Part shown: piece after piece, positions 1 to 5,005 of the stretch
Layout: each line of letters starts with the position of its first letter
Position numbering within the stretch: position 1 is the stretch's first letter
Assembly (NCBI GenBank): GCA_948435975.1
Contig: CAOJHG010000092.1
Span: forward strand, 1-7,511
Reading direction: 5' to 3'
Length of the DNA: 7,511 nt
Source of the DNA: an uncultured Oscillibacter sp.
Lineage (GTDB): Bacteria; Bacillota; Clostridia; Oscillospirales; Oscillospiraceae
Program-made: the position numbers and the translations under genes
The notes under the pieces: generated by a model
Database searches by the model: none
The model's input: the letters and a program-made list of their open reading frames with translations, nothing else
Told to the model about the DNA's origin: nothing

Positions 1-469
1 CAATGCGGTATGCCTGAATGACCATATCCAGCGCTTCCTGCCCATTCTCCACGTAGACCTGAAGCCACCCAGAGTCCCGCTGAGAAATGGAATCCCGCTG
101 GTCCCCAAAGATATTCCAGGGCGCGGCCAGGGTCCGGTTGGCGTTCATCATCACAATGGGGAACCGGCTCCCGCTGACATAATGAAGCATCTCGCACATA
201 TAGGCCAGCCCCTGGGAGGAAGTCGCCGTAAAGGTCCTGGCCCCCGCCAGAGAGGCCCCCATCGCGCTGGCCATGGCGCTGTGTTCGCTCTCCATGTGCA
301 TATATTGACACTTCATGGTTCCATCCGCCACGAACTCAGACAGCTTTTCCACCACGATGGTCTGAGGCGTAATCGGGTAAGCCGGCACCACATCCGGACG
401 GCACAGGCGCACCGCGTAGGCCACCGCCTCATCTCCATTCAGAAACATTTTCACCTGCTTCCCGCTCAT
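1..469 (-). CDS. 2-oxoacid:ferredoxin oxidoreductase, alpha subunit (PorA/VorB-like), partial
   Basis: The first 156 residues of the alpha subunit are present; the gene runs off the left edge. The enzyme family oxidatively decarboxylates a 2-oxoacid (pyruvate or a branched-chain oxoacid) to the acyl-CoA, passing electrons to ferredoxin in the cytoplasm. Seen in sequence: the family motif AYPITPQT (residues 30-37), [15 protein letters not shown] (59-73), TATSSQGL (81-88), and an N-rich stretch through [16 protein letters not shown] (109-124). These are typical of pyruvate/2-ketoisovalerate:ferredoxin oxidoreductase alpha chains. The ATG overlaps the delta-subunit stop in an ATGA junction and has an AAAGGAGG ribosome site about 10 bases upstream, so translation is probably coupled. 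The beta (TPP-binding) subunit is expected next but lies outside the window. Substrate (pyruvate versus branched-chain) cannot be settled from this fragment. Confidence 0.93.
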   Translation of the reverse strand, partial: MSGKQVKMFLNGDEAVAYAVRLCRPDVVPAYPITPQTIVVEKLSEFVADGTMKCQYMHMESEHSAMASAMGASLAGARTFTATSSQGLAYMCEMLHYVSGSRFPIVMMNANRTLAAPWNIFGDQRDSISQRDSGWLQVYVENGQEALDMVIQAYRI

Positions 470-765
470 GCGTCCTCACCCTCCTTTACCATCGTGATTG
501 CCTTCCGCGGGCACTCATGGGCGCACACGCCGCAGCCCTTGCAGAAGTTCATATCAATGGAAATATCCCGGTCAATGACGCCGTCCGGGCAGAGGGTCCA
601 GCAGATCATGCACTTCACGCACTTGGCATGGTCCACCACCGGCCTCACCGTCCGCCAGCCCGCGTTTCCTTCCACCAGAATCCCGGCGGCAGCGCATGGG
701 CCCAACGGCATCTCCGCAGCGCTGGCCGGCCTCCGGAAGCTGTGATTGATCTGAGGCTTGCTCAT
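466..765 (-). CDS. 2-oxoacid:ferredoxin oxidoreductase, delta subunit (ferredoxin-like, 2x[4Fe-4S])
   Basis: This 99-residue ferredoxin-like subunit carries electrons from the catalytic core of the oxidoreductase toward external ferredoxin. Two complete CxxCxxCxxxCP motifs are visible: Cys49, 52, 55 and 59, and Cys75, 78, 81 and 85, as expected for two [4Fe-4S] clusters. The N-terminal half (residues 10-45, with PLGPCAAAG and [10 protein letters not shown]) is the usual PorD extension that packs against the other subunits. The start at 765 is chosen over an in-frame ATG at 792 because it follows GGGGGAGGTG and overlaps the gamma stop in an ATGA junction. The upstream ATG would lie well inside the gamma gene. 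The stop in turn overlaps the alpha start by ATGA. Length and order (gamma-delta-alpha) match four-subunit pyruvate or branched-chain oxoacid enzymes. Confidence 0.94.
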   Translation of the reverse strand: MSKPQINHSFRRPASAAEMPLGPCAAAGILVEGNAGWRTVRPVVDHAKCVKCMICWTLCPDGVIDRDISIDMNFCKGCGVCAHECPRKAITMVKEGEDA

Positions 766-1310
766 ATCCGCACCTCCCCCACTTCTTTGCACACACGCTC
801 AATAATCTGCAAATTCTTCTTCACGACGCGGCCCGGCAGCAGCTCTTCACAGGCCTGCTCCATAGCCGCCTTGTCCGCGATCCCTGTGTACAGCGCCGCC
901 ACAGCCATCATCGCCGTGTTTGAAATCTTGGCCTTCAAAATCTCCAGGGAAATGCTGTCCGCGTCGAATGTGACCACCCTTCCACCAGTCAAGCCAAGCT
1001 GCTCCGGAGTCCGGGTACTGTTGACGAACACCGTCCCGCCCTCCTTGAGTCCGCTCATCACGTCTTGGGTCTCCAGCAGAGTCTGGTCGATAACTACAGC
1101 ATGATCGTACTCATAGATTTGGCTGTGGTCCCGGATAGGCCTGCTGTCGATGCGGGTAAAGCCAAAGACCGGCGCTCCCCGGCGTTCCGGGCCAAAAGAG
1201 GGGAAAGCCTGGACAAAGCTCCCCGTGTGCTTCACCGCCGCCAGCGCCATTAACCGGCAGGCTGTGAAACCGCCCTGGCCTCCTCGGGCGTACCATTTAA
1301 TTTGTATCAT
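762..1310 (-). CDS. 2-oxoacid:ferredoxin oxidoreductase, gamma subunit
   Basis: This 182-residue gamma subunit is the first gene of the oxidoreductase operon. Motifs seen: ARGGQGG near the N terminus (residues 8-14), QAFPSFGPERRGAPV (34-48), a VVIDQTLLE segment (72-80), and SNTAMMAVAA (130-139). All are typical of the POR/KOR gamma domain, a Rossmann-like fold thought to help bind CoA. The usual W-H-G-R-G-G-Q-G start motif reads W-Y-A-R-G-G-Q-G here. The ATG at 1310 is preferred to an in-frame ATG at 1346 because GGAGGGGA sits five bases upstream of 1310. The longer version would also begin inside the operator-like palindrome region. It is transcribed from the promoter at 1361-1389 and overlaps the delta gene by ATGA. 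Confidence 0.93.
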   Translation of the reverse strand: MIQIKWYARGGQGGFTACRLMALAAVKHTGSFVQAFPSFGPERRGAPVFGFTRIDSRPIRDHSQIYEYDHAVVIDQTLLETQDVMSGLKEGGTVFVNSTRTPEQLGLTGGRVVTFDADSISLEILKAKISNTAMMAVAALYTGIADKAAMEQACEELLPGRVVKKNLQIIERVCKEVGEVRI

Positions 1311-1327
1311 TTCGTCCCCTCCAGACA

Positions 1328-1339
1328 ATTGTATACAAT
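1328..1339. promoter_or_regulatory. Perfect 12-bp palindrome ATTGTATACAAT, probable GntR operator (site 1)
   Basis: ATTGTATACAAT is its own reverse complement. It lies between the predicted transcription start of the oxidoreductase operon (about 1354) and its first start codon, so a bound repressor would block elongation. The TTGTATACAA core is the style of operator used by FadR/FCD-type GntR regulators (GTA-TAC half-sites). The divergently encoded gene is of just that type. Binding is inferred; only the symmetry and position are seen. Confidence 0.65.
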
Positions 1340-1347
1340 CCAACAAA

Positions 1348-1359
1348 ATTGTATGCAGT
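1348..1359. promoter_or_regulatory. Second operator-like copy ATTGTATGCAGT (site 2)
   Basis: This copy matches site 1 at 10 of 12 positions and begins exactly 20 bp from it, about two helical turns, so two dimers would lie on one face of the DNA. It covers the predicted transcription start of the oxidoreductase operon and abuts its -10 box at 1361-1366. Its right half-site is imperfect. Confidence 0.5.
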
Positions 1360-1360
1360 T

Positions 1361-1389
1361 ATTATATCGAACCTGTCAAATCATTTCAA
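1361..1389 (-). promoter_or_regulatory. Promoter of the oxidoreductase operon
   Basis: On the minus strand a -35 hexamer TTGAAA (1384-1389) and a perfect -10 TATAAT (1361-1366) are separated by 17 bp. This is close to the housekeeping sigma consensus. The predicted start is near 1354, leaving a leader of about 43 bases to the gamma-subunit ATG, with both operator-like palindromes in or next to the initially transcribed region. Confidence 0.75.
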
Positions 1390-1483
1390 CACTTTTCTCT
1401 TGTTCCGGAAAATATTTGTATGAATCAACGAAAGCACCCCTCTTTTTTTCACATCAATCCTCAGGAAGCAGCGCCGCTTGCTC

Positions 1484-1511
1484 TTGATTTTCACAAAAAA
1501 ACATGTATGAT
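1484..1511 (+). promoter_or_regulatory. Probable promoter of the GntR regulator gene
   Basis: TTGATT (1484-1489) and TATGAT (1506-1511) are spaced 16 bp apart, placing a start near 1518 and a short leader of about 24 bases before the ATG at 1542. It is a plausible but not perfect sigma-A promoter. The TGTATG at 1504-1509 overlaps the -10 and resembles half of the operator palindrome, which would suit autoregulation, though one half-site is weak evidence. Confidence 0.5.
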
Positions 1512-1541
1512 AGTCTTTATCAAGCAAAAATGAGGTCTGAT

Positions 1542-2225
1542 ATGAGCAATAACACACGTAAGGTTTTAAGCCGGGAGGTCTACGATAAGATCAAGGCTAT
1601 GATTTTCTCCCGGGAACTGGCCCAGGGCGACCGTATCCCGGAGGAAAAAATGGCCGAGTTCGTAGGCGGCAGCCGCACCCCCGTCCGGTAGGCACTGCGC
1701 ATCCTGTCGGCGGAGGGTCTGGTGGAGGTGGCGCCCCGGCACTGTGCCAGCGTCCGGGTGTACGACGAGCAGGCGGTGGAGGAAGTAGGCACGGTCCGGC
1801 TCTCTCAGGATATTCTTGCCGCCCGGCTGGCCATTCAATATGGGACGAATCAGGATTTTCTCGATATGCGCCCCCTGGTGGAGCACTGCGAGGCGTGCGC
1901 CAGACAGGGGGACATCCAGGGCTTTATCCAGGCGGACGACAGCTTTCACACCCGCATCGTGGAGCTGAGCCGGAACCGGGTCCTGATTGACAACCAAAAG
2001 CGTTTATACCAGATCATCCGTCTGATTCAGGTCTCCCACTATTCCAATGTTGAGAAGAGTCTCCAGCAGGTCCGGCACCACCGGGAGATCCTGGACGGCC
2101 TCCTGACAAGGGATCATGCCCGTACCTGCAACGCTGTCTGCGACCACCTCCAGGACTACTATCACATCAATGCCGCTATTGCCAACTCCTTCCGGGTCCT
2201 CTACAGCCACAGCGTCCATTTATAG
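1542..2225 (+). pseudogene. GntR-family FCD-domain transcriptional regulator, interrupted by in-frame TAG
   Basis: Read through one amber codon (TAG, 1689-1691, residue 50), this frame gives a full-length 227-residue GntR regulator with an N-terminal winged helix and a C-terminal all-helical FCD ligand domain. Residues 44-49 read SRTPVR and the frame resumes ALRILSAEGLVEV. The family motif is SRTPVREAL, so the TAG stands exactly in the place of the conserved Glu, one base change from GAG. The frame is otherwise open. FCD metal/ligand residues look intact: DDSFH (Asp133, His136), His180 in HHREIL, and His202 in DHL. The start at 1542 follows GAGG at 1532-1535. As written, the product ends inside the DNA-binding helices and should not bind DNA. 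The frame's natural end also uses TAG, arguing against general recoding. A GTG at 1722 with a GGAGGG upstream could restart an FCD-only fragment. The likely target was the divergent oxidoreductase operon and its own promoter. A sequencing error cannot be excluded. Confidence 0.85.
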
Positions 2226-2290
2226 CCTGTCCATCCAGCGAGACGCTCTCAGGAGCCAGCCCGCTAATCAATAGAAATGGAGTGAACGTC

Positions 2291-2863
2291 ATGTTTAAGG
2301 ATCTTGTAAAGACCAACCGCAGCTACCGGGGCTTTGATGAAAGCCGCACCATCTCCAAGGACGAACTGCTGGAGCTGGTGGACCTGGCCCGCTGCACCCC
2401 TTCCGGCGCCAACAACCAACCCCTCAAATACCGCCCTGTCTTTCAGCATGACGAGGTAGAGGCGGTCGTAGCCAACACGAAATGGGCCGCCCTTCTCAAA
2501 GATATGGTCCTCCCGCGCCAGGGCAAGCACCCCACCGCCTTCCTCGTCATCTGCGTAGATACGTCTATCTGCGCCAATCCCGCCAACTGCCAGACAGACG
2601 TAGGCATCGCAGCGCAGACCATGCTCCTGGGCGCGGTGGAAAAGGGACTGGGCGGCTGTATGATTGCCAATTTCAAGAAGGACGCGATGGCGGAGCTTCT
2701 CCACCTGCCGGAAGGCCTGGTCCCTACTCTAGTTGTGGCCCTGGGCAAGCCAGATGAAAAGGTGGTTCTGGTAGACGCGGAGGACAGCATCAAATACTAC
2801 CGCGACGGGCAGGACATCCATTATGTTCCCAAACGGACCCTGGCTGATTTGATTATCGAATAA
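2291..2863 (+). CDS. Nitroreductase-family FMN-dependent oxidoreductase
   Basis: This 190-residue flavoprotein of the nitroreductase superfamily would be a cytoplasmic NAD(P)H-dependent reductase. Its physiological substrate cannot be told from sequence. Motifs seen: NRSYRGF (residues 9-15, the Arg-Ser-x-Arg FMN-phosphate binding start), TPSGANNQPL (36-45, flavin contact), DVGIAAQTMLLGA (103-115), GLGGC (119-123), and ALGKPDE (150-156). Length is normal for the short single-domain members. The ATG at 2291 is preferred over a GTG three codons upstream, because GGAGTG at 2279-2284 overlaps that GTG and is well spaced for the ATG. It lies 65 bp after the regulator with no obvious promoter between, so it may be co-transcribed with it. 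It converges with the surface operon at the terminator at 2873-2923. No ferredoxin-type Cys clusters are present. Confidence 0.92.
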   Translation: MFKDLVKTNRSYRGFDESRTISKDELLELVDLARCTPSGANNQPLKYRPVFQHDEVEAVVANTKWAALLKDMVLPRQGKHPTAFLVICVDTSICANPANCQTDVGIAAQTMLLGAVEKGLGGCMIANFKKDAMAELLHLPEGLVPTLVVALGKPDEKVVLVDAEDSIKYYRDGQDIHYVPKRTLADLIIE

Positions 2864-2872
2864 TTCGCAAAC

Positions 2873-2923
2873 AAAAAACAGGCCGTCCCCTGTCCCCCAC
2901 ATGGAGGGATAGAGGACGGCCTG
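2873..2923 (-). terminator. Strong intrinsic terminator of the surface operon
   Basis: Perfect 10-bp arms CAGGCCGTCC (2879-2888) and GGACGGCCTG (2914-2923) enclose a further mostly paired inner stem (CTGTCCC against GGGATAG, with one wobble). On the minus strand the hairpin is followed at once by six T residues (2873-2878), then GTTTG. This orientation ends the minus-strand operon, 25 bp after the lipoprotein stop. On the plus strand the hairpin has no T tract after it, so it would be a poor terminator for the nitroreductase. Confidence 0.9.
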
Positions 2924-2947
2924 CTGTTACTGCCGCCGCAGGCAGAA

Positions 2948-3559
2948 TCAGAACACGTCGTAAACTGTCTCGTAGTCCGCGCCCTTTTCTGTGTACACGG
3001 TAAAACCATCGTAAATCAGCTCGCCGTCTTCGCCGTTCTCCACCAGACAGCTTGGAGCGTAATCGGCGGAAAGGGGGCGGCCAATCGCGGCATACAGCTC
3101 GCTGACCGGACGGCCTACCAGTCCCTCAGCAACCGCTTTCGGGTCGGCGGCGGGAGTGAGAGCGGGTTCAGAAGCAGGGGCGGGTTCCTCCCCCTGCGCC
3201 TTTTCTTCGGCAGCGGGCGTCACGCTGGGGGCCGGGGCGGGCGCTTCTGTCTGGGACTCAGCGTCAGAAACATCTGCCTGATGTGCGGGGGGTGTGGTTT
3301 CCACAGGCTCTACATTGTTCTCAGTGGGCAATTCTGCGGGCGCAGGCGCTGTTTCCGCAGGCTCCCCCTCATTCTCTTCCGGCGCGGGGGCTGTTTCCTG
3401 ACTATTTTCCTTTTCGCTACTGTCCTCTGGTACCTGCGTATCCTGAGGCGGCGTCTGGACTCCTCCGCCTGCGTCTACAGGTGCGCTCTGTCCTCCGCCG
3501 CAGGCACACAGCGCACATATCAGCGCCAGCGCCGCCATAAATGCAATCAGCTTCTTCAT
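2948..3559 (-). CDS. Small P/E/A-rich lipoprotein with conserved-looking C-terminal domain
   Basis: This 203-residue predicted lipoprotein has unknown function. Residues 1-20 form a lipoprotein signal peptide: KK start, hydrophobic core, and lipobox LCAC with Cys20 as the probable lipidated residue. Residues 21-140 are a low-complexity spacer of Pro, Glu, Ala and Thr with recurring units such as ETAPAP (55-60, 69-74) and TEAPAPAP (104-111). This is a likely extended linker crossing the wall. Residues 141-203 look folded: GLVGRPVSELYAAIGRPL, a Cys at 171, then YDGFTVYT and a short acidic/aromatic tail. It is the last gene of the operon, 30 bases after the SLH/transglutaminase gene, with AAAGGAG eight bases before the ATG. 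The compact C-terminal pattern (G-P-x(2)-L-Y-x-x-I-G-x-P) loosely recalls BamE/SmpA-like folds, but this is only a guess. Confidence 0.85.
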   Translation of the reverse strand: MKKLIAFMAALALICALCACGGGQSAPVDAGGGVQTPPQDTQVPEDSSEKENSQETAPAPEENEGEPAETAPAPAELPTENNVEPVETTPPAHQADVSDAESQTEAPAPAPSVTPAAEEKAQGEEPAPASEPALTPAADPKAVAEGLVGRPVSELYAAIGRPLSADYAPSCLVENGEDGELIYDGFTVYTEKGADYETVYDVF

Positions 3560-3589
3560 TCCATCTTCTCCTTTATCTTTATTCAGCCG

Positions 3590-4966
3590 TTATGGCCGTA
3601 CATAACGCCAATTGTTGTCAGCATCCAGGAACTTGTACAGGTCCACATCTGTGCGCCCTTTCCGCAGATAGGACATCTCTAATTCTGCGTCAAATATGTA
3701 ATACACACCGTCAAATTCGATCTCCACCCACGAATGCGGGCTGGCGTTCCGTCCCACCAAACCGCTGTAAATCACCGCGTCATAGCCGGCCCAGCGGGCC
3801 AGATACCAGAAAACAGAGGCATAGCAGTAACAATTTCCCCGCCCGGTCTCCAGGAGCAGCAGCGCGTCCGCCTCCATGAAATCCGACGCACCCATAGCAT
3901 AGGTGGGGCGCTTGCGGTATTTGAAATCCTTGGTATCCCGGACGAAGAGGTACAGCGCCCGCAGCATCTCCTCCCGTGTCATGCCTTCGCTGGTCTCCGA
4001 CAGAACGATGTCCCGCAGCCGGCGGTCCAGTTCCGCGTTTCCGGAGGTGAACCGTCCCGCCGCGTTCAGGGGCAGACCTCCCACCTGGGTATTGCGGAGA
4101 ATATCGCCCTTGGTTTCGGAGTACCAGTACAGCCATCCGTTCACCACATGGAAGCCTTCGGCGGGAGTATCCGTCCTGGCTGTGTGGCTGGTCCAACGCT
4201 CCTGTCCGCCGCTGCCGTCCCAGTCATGGGCAACGGAGGCCTCCAAAACATCCGCGTAAAACCAGCTATCCGGCGGAACATCCAGGTAAAAGGCGGGGTG
4301 GACAGCACTGATATAGTCTTGGTCTCCGCTTCTTCCTAAAGCACGGTTCAGCAGTACCGCCGCCTGGGCGCGGGTGATGGCGTCATCGGGGTGAAAGAGG
4401 CCGTCGCCGCTTCCCTGGACCCACCCCGCCGCACGGGCAGAGAGGATGTAAGGCGCATCTGGAGAATCTGCGGGGACATCGGGAAACAGCCTGGCGCCGG
4501 TCTCCAAGGGGAAGAAGCTGGCCACACAGCGTACAAACTCCCCCCGGGTGATTTCCTCCCCGGACTGGAACAGCTCCTCTCCGGCCCTCATCACACCCAG
4601 AGAACCCATTGCCCGGACTGCCTCCGCATACCAAGCGCCCTCTGGAACATCTTCATATGTTACCGTCAGTTCCGGCGTCTCCGGAAGAAGGCGGAACAGC
4701 ATCTGCGCCGCCTCCGCCCGCGTGACGTTCCGCCAGGGGTTGAAATTAGGAAACGCACCGCCGCTGCCATAAAGGTATGGGATGTGCCGGTCCGTTACCA
4801 GCGTCATGCCGCAGGGCGTTTCAGGTCCTTCCTCCTGGCCTTCGGGTTCAGACGTCTCCTCCGTTTCCTGCTCCTCCGGCTCCTCCGTTTGAACAGCCGA
4901 AACCGGCACGGACAGGGACAACAAAAGTACCATCCCCAGAAAAAGCGATATCCAGCGTGTCTTCAT
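3590..4966 (-). CDS. Secreted SLH-domain protein with transglutaminase-like C-terminal domain
   Basis: This 458-residue exported wall protein has a signal peptide at residues 1-24 (cut near PVSA/VQ) and an acidic Glu/Thr/Pro spacer at about 26-50. Three S-layer homology modules follow: about 55-95 (partial, with FNPWRNVTRAEAAQML), 103-153 (YEDVPEGAWYAEAV to RGEFVRCVASFF), and 160-212 (FPDVP to ITRAQAAVLLNRALG). SLH modules bind secondary wall polysaccharide non-covalently. Residues 276-310 (GWLYWYSETKGDIL, GRFTSGN) look like one cell-wall-binding-type repeat. Residues 311-458 are transglutaminase-like: Cys379 in GRGNCYC, His411 in SPHSW and Asp426 in YIFDAE form the expected Cys-His-Asp triad, so protease, amidase or cross-linking chemistry is possible. 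The ATG at 4966 is chosen over an in-frame ATG at 4993 because AGGAGGAGA directly precedes it and the signal peptide then starts MKTRW. It lies 39 bases after the acyltransferase gene. Confidence 0.92.
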   Translation of the reverse strand: MKTRWISLFLGMVLLLSLSVPVSAVQTEEPEEQETEETSEPEGQEEGPETPCGMTLVTDRHIPYLYGSGGAFPNFNPWRNVTRAEAAQMLFRLLPETPELTVTYEDVPEGAWYAEAVRAMGSLGVMRAGEELFQSGEEITRGEFVRCVASFFPLETGARLFPDVPADSPDAPYILSARAAGWVQGSGDGLFHPDDAITRAQAAVLLNRALGRSGDQDYISAVHPAFYLDVPPDSWFYADVLEASVAHDWDGSGGQERWTSHTARTDTPAEGFHVVNGWLYWYSETKGDILRNTQVGGLPLNAAGRFTSGNAELDRRLRDIVLSETSEGMTREEMLRALYLFVRDTKDFKYRKRPTYAMGASDFMEADALLLLETGRGNCYCYASVFWYLARWAGYDAVIYSGLVGRNASPHSWVEIEFDGVYYIFDAELEMSYLRKGRTDVDLYKFLDADNNWRYVRP

Positions 4967-5005
4967 ATCTCTCCTCCTGTTCTCCGCTTCCATTCTATGC
5001 GTGTC

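Noticed and set aside
182..1104. Plus-strand open frames across the oxidoreductase genes.
   Set aside because: They are antisense to three genes with clear motifs and ATGA overlaps, and have no credible protein features.
1374..1379. Perfect TTGACA on the minus strand as the -35 of the oxidoreductase operon.
   Set aside because: It is only 7 bp from the TATAAT; the TTGAAA at 1384-1389 has the correct 17-bp spacing.
1413..1424. Third operator-like site ATTTGTATGAAT.
   Set aside because: Only the left half resembles the palindrome, in an AT-rich region where such matches arise by chance.
1441..1449. T run as a terminator between the divergent genes.
   Set aside because: No stable hairpin precedes it on the plus strand, and no plus-strand gene ends there.
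1466..1479. Near-palindrome AAGCAGCGCCGCTT (12 of 14 symmetric) just upstream of the regulator -35.
   Set aside because: It is a single copy, GC-rich and unlike the ATTGTATACAAT boxes; it could be an operator for another factor but there is no support beyond symmetry.
1689..1691. TAG as a recoded codon (pyrrolysine or readthrough).
   Set aside because: The position is a conserved Glu in the family, the same frame ends naturally with TAG, and there is no nearby recoding structure or pyrrolysine gene in the window. A nonsense change is simpler.
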